A DNA stretch of 64,000 nucleotides, taken from assembly GCF_003265705.1 (NCBI RefSeq), contig NW_020312893.1, positions 18,941,007 to 19,005,006 on the forward strand, read 5' to 3'. Positions 1 through 12,955 of the stretch are shown piece after piece (the stretch's first letter is position 1; each line of letters begins with the position of its first letter). The notes beneath the pieces were generated by a model that was given only the letters and a program-made list of their open reading frames with translations, did not search any database and had not been told where the DNA came from. The DNA is from Callorhinus ursinus (Eukaryota > Chordata > Mammalia > Carnivora > Otariidae). The position numbers and the translations under genes are program-made.

Positions 1-404
1 TACAAATCCCAGTGTGAGAAAAGCTCTCATAAAAACTAAGATTAATTCTCACTCAGCAATTTGGAAGAATGGAAGCAGAATTGGATTTAATTCAACATAA
101 AAAAAAGAATGTTAAAAATATTTCTTGAATGCCACAGTTTGTGGTTCCTAATTCATATCTGCTACAGCAATAAGTATTCTTAAAACTATGCCAACACTTC
201 TATTTTCTTACCCCGAAAGTTGAAAATTCTTATTCTTATTTACCATTATTGTGAAACCACTGTGACTAATTCAGGGTATAGCAAAAAGTAGTCAATTCCC
301 TTCCTTCCTTCCTTCCTGCCTTCCTTCCTTCCTTCCCTCCCTCCCTCCCTCCTTCCTTCCTTCCTTCTTGCTTTCCTTCCTTCCTTCCCTTTATTTCTAA
401 GTAG
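1..404. repeat. intergenic sequence with (TTCC)n microsatellite at 294-391
   Basis: Unclassified AT-rich DNA, then a roughly 95-bp TTCC/CCTT tract interrupted by TGCC and TTGC units. No gene seen. Confidence 0.8.
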
Positions 405-600
405 TTATTTTTCTTGAGGTATGACTGACATACAAAAAAACCACACTTATTTCATGTCTACATCTTGAAGAGTTTGAAGATAAGCATATACTTATGAAAC
501 CATCACCATATACAATGCCATAAAGGTAACCATCATCAGTTTCTTCCCTCTTTTTTGATAAGAACATTTAACATAAGATGTACTCTTTTAAGAAACTTTT

Positions 601-2339
601 TATGGACAGCCACATGTAGAAGAATGAAACTGGACCATTTTCTTACACCCAACACAAAGATAAACTCAAAATGGATGGAAGACCTAAATGTGAGACAGAA
701 TCCATCAAAATCCCAGAGGAAAACACAGGCAGCAATCCCTTCGAACTCAGCCACAGCAAATTCTTGTTAAACATATCTCCCAAGGCAAGGGAAACAAAGG
801 CAAAAATGAACTATTGGGACTTCATCAAGATAAAAAGCTTCTGCACAGCAAAGGAAACAGTCGGCAAAACCAAAAGACAACCGACAGAATGGGAGAAGAT
901 TTCTGCAAATAACATATCAGATAAAGGGTTATTATCCAAAATTTATAAAGAACTTATCAAACTCAACACCCAAAGAACAAATAATCCATCAAGAAATGGG
1001 CAGAAGACATGAACAGACATTTCTGCAAAGAAGACATCCAAAAGGCCAGCAGACACATGACAAAGTGCTCAACATCACTTGGCATCAGGGAAGTACAAAT
1101 CAATAGCATGATGAGATACCACCTCACACCAGTCAGAATGGCTCAAATTAACAAGTCAGAAAACGACAGGTGTTGGTGAGGATTCAGAGAAAGGGGGACC
1201 CTCTTGCACTGTTGGTAGGAATGCAAGTTGGTGCAGCTACTCTGGAAAACAGCATGGAGGTTCCTCAAAAAATTAAAAGCAGAGCTACTATAACACTACT
1301 AGGAATTTACCTCAAAGATACAAATGGAGTGATCCGAAGGGGCACCTGCACCCCAATGTTTATAGCAGCAATGTCCACAATAGCCAAACTATGGAAAGGG
1401 CCCAGATGTCCATCAACAGAACAGATGAATGGATAAAGAAGACGTGATATATATATATATCACGTCTTCTTTATATATNNNNNNNNNNNNNNNNNNNNNN
1501 NNNNNNNNNNNNNNNNNNNNNNNNNNNNNNNNNNNNNNNNNNNNNNNNNNNNNNNNNNNNNNNNNNNNNNNNNNNNNNNNNNNNNNNNNNNNNNNNNNNN
1601 NNNNNNNNNNNNNNNNNNNNNNNNNNNNNNNNNNNNNNNNNNNNNNNNNNNNNNNNNNNNNNNNNNNNNNNNNNNNNNNNNNNNNNNNNNNNNNNNNNNN
1701 NNNNNNNNNNNNNNNNNNNNNNNNNNNNNNNNNNNNNNNNNNNNNNNNNNNNNNNNNNNNNNNNNNNNNNNNNNNNNNNNNNNNNNNNNNNNNNNNNNNN
1801 NNNNNNNNNNNNNNNNNNNNNNNNNNNNNNNNNNNNNNNNNNNNNNNNNNNNNNNNNNNNNNNNNNNNNNNNNNNNNNGATGAATGGATAAAGAAGAAGC
1901 AGTATATATACACAATGGAATATTACTCAGCCATCAAAAAAATGAAATCTTACCATTTGCAATGATGTGGATGGACCTAGAGGGTATGATGCTAAGAGAG
2001 ATAACTCAATCAGAGAAAGGCAATTATCTTATGATCTCACTGATATGTGGAATTTAAGAAACAAAACAGGATCATAGGGGAAGGGAGGGAAAAATAAGAT
2101 GGAATCAGAGAGAGAGATAAAACAATAAGAGACAATGAGAGACTCTTAATTATAGGAAACAAACAGAGTTGTTGAAGGGGAGGTTGGCGGGGGGATGGGG
2201 TAACTGGGTGGTGGGCATTAAAGAAGGCATGTGATGTAATGAGCACTGGGTGTTATACGCAACTGATGAAGCACTGAACTTTACCTCAGAAACTAATAAT
2301 GCACTATATGTTAACTTACTGAATTTAAATAAAATAAAA
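601..2339 (+). mobile_element. young 5'-truncated LINE-1 with 11-bp target-site duplication
   Basis: Starts inside ORF2 (GGACAGCCACATGTAGAAGA), passes through the ORF2 C-terminus and 3' UTR (ATGAGCACTGGGTGTTATAC) and ends in an AAATAAAATAAAAA tail. AAGAAACTTTT at 590-600 is repeated at 2339-2349. The element carries the 400-N gap, so its true length is uncertain. Confidence 0.9.
1479..1878. other. assembly gap of 400 N
   Basis: 400 undetermined bases inside the young L1. The L1 sequence just before (GATGAATGGATAAAGAAGA) is repeated just after at 1879, so the gap may hold a duplicated or collapsed stretch rather than unique DNA. Confidence 0.95.
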
Positions 2340-4499
2340 AGAAACTTTTAAGCACACAATACAATATTGTTAACTATATGTGCTATGCTATACAGATTTC
2401 TAAAGCTTCTTCACTATACGTAAGTAAAACTATATACCCTTTAACCAACAGCTCCCTGATTCTTCTTGCCCCCAGCCCTTGGTAACCACCATTCTACCCT
2501 CTGCCTCTATGAGTTTCACTGTTTTTAATTTCTGACATAAGACAATAGATTATTTGTTCTGTGTCTGGTTTATTTCTTTTAGCATAATGTCTTTAAAGTT
2601 CATCCACGTAGAGCAAATGGCAGAATTTCCTTCTTTTTTAAAGCTCGGTATATTCCACTACATGTATATACCACATTTTCTTTATCTATTCTATTGTCCA
2701 TAGACATTTAGGTTGTTTCCATGTCTTTGTTATTATAAATAATGCTTCAATAAACATGAAAGGGCAGATATGTCTTTGAGATCCTGATTCCAATTCTTTT
2801 GGGTAAACACCCAGAAGTGGGACTGCTGTATCCGAAGGTAGTTCTATTTTTAATTGTTTGAGGAACCTCCATACTGTTTTCCATAATGGCTTTACCAGTT
2901 TACATTTCCACTGACATTGACAGTGTACAAGGAGTCTCTTTTCTCCACACCCTTCTAAACACTTGCTATCTTTTGACTTTTTGATAATGGCTATCCTAAC
3001 TCTTGTGAGGTACTATCTCATTATGGTTTTATTTGCATTTCTCTGATGATTACTGATGTTGCACACCTTTTCATATACTGATAGGCCATTTGTATGTCTT
3101 CTCTGGAGAAATGTCTATTTGGAGAAATGGCTTTTTGCCCTTTTTAAATCTTTTTTTTTTTTTTTTGCTGTTGTTTTAGGGGTTTTGGTGGGGGAGGGGT
3201 TTTTTGTTATTGTGCTATTGAGTCATGTGAGTTCCTTATATATTTTGGATACTAACCTTTTATCAGATACATGATTTGCAAATTATTCTCTCCCTTTCTG
3301 TAGGTTACCTTTTCACTTTGCTAATGACTTCCTTTGCTGTGCAGAAGCATTTTAGTTTGATATAGTCCATTTGTCTATTTTTGCTTTTGTTGCCTATGCT
3401 TTTAGTGTCATATCCAAGGAAACATTGCCAAGCCATTTGTTCTCTATGTTTTCTTCTAGGAGTTTTACAGTTTATGCTTAAGTCTTAATCCATTTTGAGT
3501 TGATTTTTGTGTATGGTGTAAGATAAGGGCACAATTTCTTTTGCATGTAGATACCCAATTTTCCCAAAAACATTCATTGAAGAGACTGTTCTTTCCCCAT
3601 TGTGATTCTTGTCCCCCTTGTCAAAGATCAATTTACTATAAATGTGTGGGTTTATTTCTGGAACTTCTCTTTTGTTCCATTGGCCTATGTATCTGCTTTT
3701 ATGCCTGTACTATACTTCTTTGATTGCTACAGCTTTGTAATATAGTTTGAAATCAGAAAGTGTGATGCCTCCTGATCTGTTCTTCTTGCTCCAGATTGCT
3801 TTGGCTATTCAGGCTCTATAATAGTTGGAGACGTTAACAACCCTCTATCAGAAATGGAGTTACAACAGGCAGAAAATCAGTAAGGATGTAGTTGAACTCA
3901 ACAGCACCATCAGTCGACTGGATATAATTGACATCTGTAGACTACTTGATCCAAAATCAGCAGAATACACATTCTTCTCAAGCTCACATGAAATATTCAT
4001 CAAAACAGACCACATTCTGGGCCATAAAATAACACCTTAACAAATTTAAAAGAATAGAAGTCATACAATGTTTGCTCATAGACCTCAATAGAATTAAATG
4101 AAAAATCAGTAATAGAAGGATACCTTGGAAATAAAATACTTGGAGATTTAAGAACATATTTCTAAATATTACATGAGTCAAAGAAGAAATCTCAAGAAAA
4201 TTTTAAAATATTATGAACTGATATTATGAAATGATAATAAAAATACAACTTATCAAAATTTCTGGGACATAATGAAAACAGTGCTTAGAAGGAAATTCAT
4301 TGTATTGAATGCATATATTAGAAAAAAATAAACACTTAACATCAGTAGCCTAAGCTTCCATCTTAAGAAATTAGAAAAAGAAAAGCAAATTAAATCCAAA
4401 GTAATTATAAGAAAAATATCAACAACTAGAGCAGAAATCAATGAAACTAAAAAGAGGAAATCAATAAAGAAAATCAATGAAACCAAAAGCTGCTTCTTT

Positions 4500-4680
4500 T
4501 TTTTTTATTTAAAGATTTTATTTATTTATGAGAGGAAGAGAGCACATGGCTGGGGAGGGTCAGAGGGAGAAGCAGACTCCCTGCTGAGCAGGGAGCCCGA
4601 TGCAGGACTCAATCCTGGGACTCCAGGATCATGACCTGAGCCAAAGGCAGTCGCTCAACCAACTGAGCCACCCAGGCACC
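4500..4680 (-). mobile_element. CAN-SINE, antisense
   Basis: Poly-T/AAAGATTTTATTT on the left, GAGCCACCCAGGCACC on the right. Target duplication CCAAAAGCTGCTTCTTT at 4483-4499 and 4681-4697, perfect over 17 bp. Confidence 0.95.
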
Positions 4681-6105
4681 CCAAAAGCTGCTTCTTTGAA
4701 AAGATCAATAAAATTAATAATCCTCTTTAGGCTAACTAAGAAACAAAGAAAGATGACCCAAATTACTAATATCAGAAATCAGGCCCAGACAGATTGACTG
4801 GTGAATTCTACCAAACATTTAAGGAAGGAATCATACTAATTCCCTATAATTTCTTCCAGAAGATAGAAGCTGGGGAAGTACTTCCTAATTCATTCTATGA
4901 GCCCAGTATTAATTTAACCAAAATAAGACAAAGACATTATAGGAATAATATGACCAATATGTCTATAAGCATAGGTGCAAAAATCCTCAACAAAATATTA
5001 GTAAATCAAATCCAACAATGTATAAAAGAATTATACACAGTGACCAAATGGGATTAATCCCAGGTATGCAAGGCCAGTTCAATATTTGAAAATCAATTAA
5101 TCATCACATGAACAGGCTAAAGAAGAAAACTCCTATGATCATATCAATAGATGGAGAAAAACCATTTGAAAAAATCCACACCCATTCATGATAAAAACTC
5201 AACAAATTAGGAATAGAGGGGAACTTCCTCAACTTGATAAAGAATATTTACTAAAAATTTAGAGCTAACATTACACTTACTGGTGAGAAACTAGAACTTT
5301 CCCACTAAGATCAGAAGAAAGGGAAAGATATCCCTCTTCCCAATATCATCCTGGAAGTCTTAGCTAATACAATAAGGGGGAAAAAAGGAAATAAAATTTA
5401 TATGGAGTGGGAAAGAAGAAAATAAAACTGTCTTTGTTCAAAGAGAACATAATTACTTATGTAGATGTCTGAAAGAATCAACAACAAAAAAAAACCCTCT
5501 TAGAACTAATAAATGGTTACAGCAAGGTCACAGTATACAAGGTTAATATAAAAAAGTCAATTGCTTTCTTATATACCCAGCAATGAAAAAGTGGAATTTG
5601 AAATTAAAAATACAATACCATTTATATTAGCACCCACACAAAAGTGAAATACTTAGGTATATATTTAATGAAATATATATGAAATCCATATGAGGAAAAC
5701 TATAAAACTTTGATGAAAGAAATCAAAGTACTAAATAAATGGAGAGATATTCCATGTTCATGAACAGAAAAACTCAATATTGTCAAGTTGTCAGTCTTTC
5801 CAACTTGATCTACACACTTAAAGCAATCCCAATCAGTTCCAGCAAGTAATTTTGTGGATACCAACAAATTAATTCTGAAGTTTATATAAGGAGGTTCAAG
5901 ACCCAACACAATATTCAAGGAAAAGAACAAATTTGGAGGATACCTGCTACCCAACTTTGAGCCTTAGTAATTAAGATGGTATGGTATTGGTGAAAGAAAA
6001 GACAAACAGATCAATGGAACAGAGTACAGAGCCCAGAAATTGACACACGTGATCTTTGATAAAGGAGCAAAGACAACATAATAGAGTGGACAACCTTTTC
6101 AACCA

Positions 6106-6146
6106 ATGATGAAGAAAGAAAAAAAGAAAAAAGAAAGAAAAAAGAA

Positions 6147-6190
<44 letters not shown>

Positions 6191-6370
6191 AAAGAAAGAA
6201 AAAGAAAGAAAAGAAAGAAAGAAAGAGAGAGAAAGAAAGAAAGAGAGAAAAGAAAAGAAAGAGGGAGGGGGAAAGAAGGACGGGAGGGAGGGAGGGAGAG
6301 GGGGAGGAAGGGAGGGTCTGGGTCTGAGGGGGGGAGGGAGGGAAAGAGAAGGGGAGGGTAGAAAGGAAAG
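6106..6370. repeat. (GAAA)n / (GGGA)n purine tract
   Basis: About 265 bp of almost uninterrupted purine, GAAA units passing into GGGAGG units, inside L1 ORF2. The long open frames across it on both strands are low-complexity artefacts. Confidence 0.95.
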
Positions 6371-7690
6371 GATCTAGACACAGACTTATACTCTTCACAA
6401 AAATTAACTGAAAGTGTATCATAGACCTAAATGTAAAACACAAAACTATAAAAACCTAGAAGATAACAAAGGAGAAAATCTGGGTGACCTTGGGCATGGT
6501 GATGACTTTAGATACACAACAAAGGCACAATCTATGAAAGAAACAATTCATAAGCTGGACTTAATTAAAATTAAAAATCTGCTCTGTAAAAGATGCTGTC
6601 AGTAGAATGAGAAGACAAGCCAAAGACTGGGAGAAAATATGTATAAAAGACATATCTGATAAAGCACTGTTACCCAAAAACAAACAACTTCATTAAAAAA
6701 TGGTCAAAAACCTGAACATATATCTCACCAAACAAGATATATAGATAGCAAATAAATATATGAAAACATGCTCCACATCATATGTCATTAGAGAAATGTA
6801 AATTAAAACAATAAGATACCACTACACACCTATTAGAATGACAAAAATTCAAAACACTGAAAAACACAAAGTGCTGGTGAAACTATGTAACAGGAATTCT
6901 CATTCACTGCTGGTGGGCATGCAAAATGATACATGGAAGACAGTTTGACAGAGTTTTACAAAACTAAATTTACTCTTGCCATACAATCCAGGTGGTAATT
7001 ACCCAAATGAGATGGAAAATTATGTCTACACGAAAACCTGAACATAGATGTTTCTAGAAGCTTTATTAATCATTGCCAAACTTGGAAGCAACTAAGATGT
7101 CCTTCAGTAGGTGAATAGATAAATAAACTGTGATACATCCAAACAACAGAACATTATCTAGTACGAAAAAGAAAAGAGCTATCAAGCCATGAAAAGACAT
7201 GAAGGAACCTTAAACATATACTACCAAGTGAAAGGAATTAATGTGAAAAGGCTACGTATTGTATGACTCCAACTATATGACATTCTGGAGAAGGCAAAAA
7301 CTGGAGAGAGAGCAAAAGATCCGTGACTACTAGTGGTTAAGGGAGAGGGTTGGATGTGTAGGCAGAGCACAGAGAATTTTTATGGCAACAGAATTATTCT
7401 GTATGATACTATAATGGTGGGTACATGTCATTATACATTAGTCAAAACCCCTAGAATGCACGACATGAAGAATAAGCCCTAATGTAAACTATGGACTTTG
7501 GGTGATAATGATGTGTCATTGAAGGTTCACCATTTGCATTCATTATTTGCGTACCACTCTGGGGTAGGATGTTCTTTGTAGGGGAGGCTGAATGGGTGGG
7601 GGCAGGGGTAAATAGGAACTTTTTGTGCTTTTGATTTTGCTGTGAATCTAAAACTACTCTTAAAAAGTCAATGTTATTTTTTTAAAGAAA

Positions 7691-8165
7691 AAATATATAT
7701 AGTTTTCAACTCCATGTGGATCTTAAAGGCCTCCGTGTTCTCAGGTATATCTCTTTCTTTGGACCTCAGCAAATAGTCCAAACACCCATTCCAACTTCCA
7801 AACCCTTTTGGCCACTATTCCTTTCTTACTCTCAATATATGACCTTGCCCTATATTTTACTAAAAACAGATAGAGTCTATCAGCTGAGTGTCCCAGAACT
7901 TTCCTTTCTAGCATCCCAAGCAGATCAGAACCTACACTAATCCCGTCTCCCATCCTCCTTTCTGGGTCAGAGAAGACGTGTCCTCCTCCTCTTTGAAAAA
8001 AATCCCACCCACTGTGTTTGGGACACCAGGCCTTTTTAAACTTATTAAGGAAATAATTTAATTTATTAAATAAATTTATTTAACTTCTCTCTTTATTGGA
8101 TCCCTTACCTCAACTAATAAATACATTGAAATTGAGCCCATTTCATGGGGAAAAGAGAGCAAATT
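7691..8165. other. intergenic, unclassified
   Basis: Single-copy-looking AT-rich DNA. No splice-supported exon, RNA gene or repeat recognised. Confidence 0.5.
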
Positions 8166-8185
8166 TTAAAAAAATAAACTTTCCT

Positions 8186-8386
8186 GGGCGCCTGGGTGGC
8201 TCAGTCGGTGAAGCGACTGCCTTCGGCTCAGATCGTGATCCTGGAGTCCCGGGATCGAGTCCCGCATCGGGCTCCCTGCTCGGCGGGGAGTCTGCTTCTC
8301 CCTCTGACCCTCTTCCCTCTCGTGCTTTCTATCTCTCATTCTCTCTCTCTCTCAAATAAATAAATAAAATCTTTAAAAAAAAAATC
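8186..8386 (+). mobile_element. CAN-SINE, sense
   Basis: GGGCGCCTGGGTGGCTCAG head, CT-rich body, AAATAAATAAATAAAATC tail. The flank TAAAAAAATAAACTTTCCT before 8186 reappears (one base shorter) ending near 8432, after a short non-A extension of the tail. Confidence 0.93.
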
Positions 8387-8432
8387 TTTACACACTAGAC
8401 GCCTTTAAAAAAATTTAAAAAATAAACTTTCC

Positions 8433-10120
8433 TTTCGCTCAATTCACCCTACCTACCATCCTGTTTCTCTCTTTTCTTTTGCAACTATTTTTTTTCTATT
8501 TTAACTAGTTACTAATTAAGCAATCCCTGAAAAATTAACCTTACATTCTTGCCCCTACAGAATAAGTAACACTTTACCAAGATAATCCTATATATATATC
8601 TGTCTAGGCCTATGTCTGTTTGGCAGTTTATTTATTCCTCTTTTTATTTTGTAAGCAGCACGCATCTACTAAAGTAAATTTGGAAAATGCAGGAAGTCAC
8701 AAAAGTAAAAATTAGCTACCTCTTCCCTTCATTTCCTGAACAATTCAGTCTAGTGCCACTAGATGGAGCCAGGCAAGTTGGCTACCACACTGAATTAAAA
8801 AGAAGATAGGGGTAAGATAGAAAGTGGGGTATATGACCCTGACAAGGACGAGAATGTTCACCAAGGAGGGTGGTCTGGTTCAAGCCATCAGAGCCAGAAT
8901 AAGATGAGGAAGGTGTTCTTTTAGATGGGGTAGTCTATCTGTGGAATATAGAAGGTATCAGGGTATGAAACCAATCAGAGTACGTATGTATGTATGTCTA
9001 AACATACATACATGGCCTAGCTCTGTTTGCTGAGAGAGCTTGGCATACCTACAGCCCAGTTTTTTATTTTTAATATTATCCTCTAAAAACAGCAAGAAAG
9101 TGTAAGTTCTTAGAGAAATGATGATTCCAGTTGTGGAGACGGGAAATTATAAGATGAGCCTGAAATATTCCAGACCTGAAAATAAAGAATTGTTCAAAGA
9201 ATGATGAGGACATGTCAAAAGGACTCAGGAGCCAGCTTAAAAAGTGGCCAAATGGGAAACAATTTAGCATCCAAATAATGATAATAAGAGATCATAACCC
9301 ATTAAATAAAACAGGAAGCCATGACTCCATATTGGCATAAACAAATAAAAGAATGCATTGAAATTCTGATGAAAAGCAAGACATTTACATAGTCTGATAG
9401 CACATAAAATATTTATTAATTTTAAAGGAAAAAAATAACTTTATAGGCCAGAAGCTTGGCACATATCACCTTAATCAAGTGATCAAATTTAATATTGCCA
9501 AAAATGGGAGAAATTTAAACTTATGCCACCTACAGTAAGAACAGAGTCTGGGATATTCCTACTAAGGATGTAAATGTCTTCCACACATTTCTACTTGAAT
9601 GTCTTACCTACACATCAACTCTTTCCCCTGTCTCCTCACTTTTCCTCTCCTCCTATGTGAATTGTCTTGGTAATGACGGGATCATGACTTAATCAGCTAA
9701 ATTTACTCTCTCTACCTCCGTTCTAGATTCTAACCTGAAACACCATCATCTCTTACCCTGTAAGAACCTCCTTTCTGATCTCTTTACTCATCTTCTTAGT
9801 CTCTTAAATCCATTCCCTACATAGCAATCATGGTTTTTTTAATGTCTAGGAGTATACCACTCTTTTGCTTAAATGCTTTTAGTGGCTACTCATTACAACT
9901 GGAGTAATACCCAATGCCCTTGCGTGATCCAGACCTTTCTCTTCAAACTCATGTCACTATCCTCCCTACCCACTGTGCTCCATTCACTCTGGCTTTCTTC
10001 AGTGTCTTAAATGCTCCAAGGCCTTTTGTCATTCAGAGGTACTAACCCATTTGCCTGGAAATCTCCTTTTCTCTAATCTTTTCCTGGCGAGTTCTTACTC
10101 AGGGATCAGCCAAATGTCCC
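8433..10120. other. intergenic, partly L2-like relics
   Basis: 8433-9590 shows nothing I can classify. From about 9600 to 10130 the plus strand reads like the antisense of an ancient LINE-2 (phrases such as CTCCATTCACTCTGGCTTTC and TTTGCCTGGAAATCTCC). No gene. Confidence 0.4.
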
Positions 10121-10440
10121 TTCTTTTTCTGGATACCTGCCAATCTTTGTTCCACATGGCTACCAGGATGATAGTTCTGGAGCACAAAATTGATCGTATC
10201 ACTTCTCTGTTTTAGAATCCTTTGGTGAAGACCTTTAGCTTAGCCCCAGATCCCTACGTTCTGGTCCCCCTGCCTCCTTCTCTGCTCCCAGTTCCCCCAC
10301 TTGTGCTCCTCACATGTGGCCTTGACTGTGTGCCAGGCATCGGGAAGACCATGCCCTTCACACCCCCATGTGTTTGTCTCCTCTTCCTACTCTATCATCT
10401 GAAGAACTTCTGCTCTTCCTTCTAAATTCAGATCCATGAG
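10121..10440 (-). repeat. L2-like relic
   Basis: TTTAGAATCCTTTGGTGAAG through CTCACATGTGGCCTTGACTG resembles the antisense 3' region of LINE-2. Highly diverged; the assignment is from memory of the family. Confidence 0.4.
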
Positions 10441-10909
10441 TATATCCCCAGGAGCTTTTTCTCTCTGTGAGATTCAGGTGCCCCCCTACCACTGCCCCAA
10501 CACGCTAGATTTAAGTCTTTCAAGGCACTTGACGCACAACAGTGTCATCATTTATTTATTCATCTGTCAATCAATAGGTGATGTTCTCTCAGAGCTTTTC
10601 AGCTTCAGGAATCAAAGAGCTCTCCATAGAGAGTAAGTGGGCAACAAATGATGGTGAAATGAGTGACTTGTTTACACAAAGTGCCATCGTGAATCTGCAC
10701 AAATTAGTTTTTGTTGTGAGTCTATGAATTGTGCAGCTAAAGATATTTTTCAGATAATTTGGATGAAAATTTTCAAGGTTCAGCCAACTTTTCAAAAGTC
10801 ACTTAGTTTGTTTTCTTAAAATGTTTCCTGTATGGTTTGTTGTTTTTTTTTTAAATGGGTAGCAGTCACATGGTTCAAACACTAGAACACATAAAAAGCT
10901 ATACAGAGG

Positions 10910-11148
10910 AGGCGCCTGAATGGCTCAGTTGGTTGAGCTTCCAACTCTTGATTTCAGCTCAGGTCATGATCTCAGTGTTGTGGGATCCCATGTTGTGGGA
11001 TGGAGCCCTGCATCAAGCTGCATGCTCAGCAGGGAACCTGCTTGAGATTCTCTCTCTCCCTCTCCCCCTCCCCCCAACTTGTGCATACTCTCTTTCTAAA
11101 ATAAAGAAATAAATCTTAAATCTAAATCTAAATAAATCTTAAAAAAAA
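10910..11148 (+). mobile_element. CAN-SINE, sense
   Basis: GGCGCCTGAATGGCTCAGTT head, duplicated GTTGTGGGATCCCATGTTGT in the body, A-rich tail. Target duplication AAAAGCTATACAG on both sides (about 10895 and 11149). More diverged than most copies here. Confidence 0.9.
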
Positions 11149-11162
11149 AAAAGCTATACAGT

Positions 11163-11720
11163 GAAAAGCTGACTTCTCACCCTTGCTCCAGATTTGCCTA
11201 CTTTTCACTCATTCCCCACTTCAGGCAACCCTTTTTTTAGTGTTTTATGTAACTTTCCAAAATGTCAATACCCAAACAAATATGATTTTTCACTCCTATT
11301 TCCTCCTTGTTAACATAAAAGGTAACATAAACTCACTTTTTATTTTCACATATCTTAAACATGTTTCCATATCAGTGGAGATTTTTTTCACAGCTTCACA
11401 ACATTACATTGTATGCATGTCCCATATCTTATTAACCTGCTGCTTACTGATGTAAATTTGGGCTGTTTCCAGTCTTTTACTACCACAAACAATACAGCAA
11501 TGAATAATCTTGGACATACACCACTTTGCAAGAGTGCAAATAAAACAACAGACTGATTTCTTAGAAATACAACCGCTGAGTCAAATAATTTGTGCAATTA
11601 TAGGGTTTTTTGTGATTTAGTTTTGATAGATGTTTTCTATATTGACAAATATTGCTGCATATTAATTTTATGTCCAGCTAATTTACTGATTCTCCTATTG
11701 TTTGATGTAGTTTCTTAGTT
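11163..11720 (-). mobile_element. old LINE-1 3' region, antisense
   Basis: Plus strand carries TTGGGCTGTTTCCAGTCTTT, ACAAACAATACAGCAATGAA and CTTAGAAATACAACCGCTGA, the antisense of L1 ORF2 end/3' UTR of an old subfamily. The CAN-SINE at 10910 sits at its edge. Confidence 0.6.
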
Positions 11721-12590
11721 GGTTCTCTTATATTTTCCAGGTATAAATTATCTCATATTCAGATAATCATCATTTCATCTTTTCCTTTTATACTTAATAC
11801 CTCTATTTTACTTTATTTGTATTTGCTGAAATGTGTAGAACAAACTTAGAATAGTAAAGATAGCTTTTTTGTCGTCTTTCTTCTGTTTTGTAAATACTTT
11901 AATGTTTTCAGATTAAGCATGATCCTGGCTGTGAGGAAAAGATAATATATATGTATAATTATGGAATTAACCATTCATTACTCTTTTACTGAGTTTTTAT
12001 AAAGAGTGGCTATTTTTCAAATCTCTTCCTACATCTACAGAAATGAAATCAACTTGGTCATGATATAGAATCGTTGGATCATGTTCACTAACTTTTCACT
12101 TAAGACATGTTATCAATATTCCTGAGTGAGATTAGTTTGTATGTCATCTTTGCCAGGTCTGTGCATCAATGTTATACCCAGTTCATAAAAAGAAGTTTGA
12201 GTTTCTTGTTTTTCCATACTCAGAAACAATTCACAAATTTTTGAACACATTAAGTGAAATAATTAAAGCAAGATGCTCAGCACAATGCCTGGCACAAAGT
12301 ACTTTCAAACATTAGCTATTACCAACTTTCAGTGATTCTAAGATATGCATCTTTCCATATCTCTGAAATCAGAATGCGTTTTATAACAGTAGTGTATCAT
12401 AATTTAATTAGATGATGTTCTTTTCTTTAAACAGCACCTTAGATAATGGTGTCCTTTATATTAATGATGTCTTAGAGGTGATAAAATGCAGTAATATAGC
12501 TTTTCTCCACTATGCCCGTCGATATTAAGCTAGTAATTAAGTCATGTTCGGTATACTTCAAATCCATATTTTTCCCCCTCTCCCCACTGT
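11721..12590. other. intergenic, AT-rich; MIR-like fragment near 12240-12315
   Basis: Nothing gene-like. The stretch with CACAATGCCTGGCACAAAGT resembles the 3' end of a MIR. Confidence 0.4.
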
Positions 12591-12955
12591 CTCAACCTTA
12601 CTTTAGGATCTTATTTTTTTTTCCCACTGCAAACACTGAAATAGCCTCCTAATTGGTCTCTCTGTCTCCTACATGACTCAACTCCAACGTGTGTGCCACC
12701 TTCTTACCAGAGTGATCATGCTTCTCCCATGTCTAACTCATTTCTACACAGTTGTCTACAGAATGAAATCCAAATTCTTCCCTATGGCACAAAAGGCTCT
12801 AACTCTCTCTCTGGTCTTATCCCTAGGTCCCAGCCAAGCTGAACTCCTTTCTGTACTTACAGATTACCTAATACCCCGTGTTGTTTCAAAGCCCATGCTT
12901 TTCATCACACTGACCTATCTACTTAGAATATATTTTGCATCTGTCTCTGTATCAG
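12591..12955 (-). repeat. L2-like relic
   Basis: GAATGAAATCCAAATTCTTC, GGCACAAAAGGCTCTAACTC and similar phrases match the antisense LINE-2 pattern. It carries a 102-codon open stretch with no other sign of coding. Confidence 0.45.

Larger units (their letters stand above)
405..3835 (-). mobile_element. old LINE-1, antisense, split by a younger L1
   Basis: Reading the minus strand gives L1 3'-UTR and the C-terminal part of ORF2. On the plus strand this shows as TTGAGGTATGACTGACATAC, then ACCATCACCATATACAATGCC, then TCTATTGTCCATAGACATTT and a closing AGATTGCTTTGGCTATTC. The two halves (405-600 and 2350-3835) are separated by the young L1 at 601-2339. Decayed by many stops. Confidence 0.85.
3836..7690 (+). 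mobile_element. old LINE-1, sense, nearly full ORF2 length
   Basis: Sense L1 from the ORF2 endonuclease end (CCTCTATCAGAAATGG..., ATTGACATCTGTAGACTACT) through reverse transcriptase to the 3' UTR (CTGTGAATCTAAAACTACTC). Carries many stops and frameshifts. Interrupted by an antisense CAN-SINE at 4500-4680 and a purine microsatellite at 6106-6370. With the antisense L1 to its left it forms a head-to-head pair. Confidence 0.8.

Noticed and set aside
671..1436. Open frames of 88-113 codons on the plus strand
   Set aside because: They are pieces of LINE-1 ORF2 in a truncated copy, not a gene; the same peptides recur at 14.0-14.9 kb and 50.6 kb.
6099..6443. Open frames of 114-136 codons, Phe/Ser/Leu-rich on minus and Lys/Glu-rich on plus
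   Set aside because: Translation of the purine microsatellite; low complexity only.
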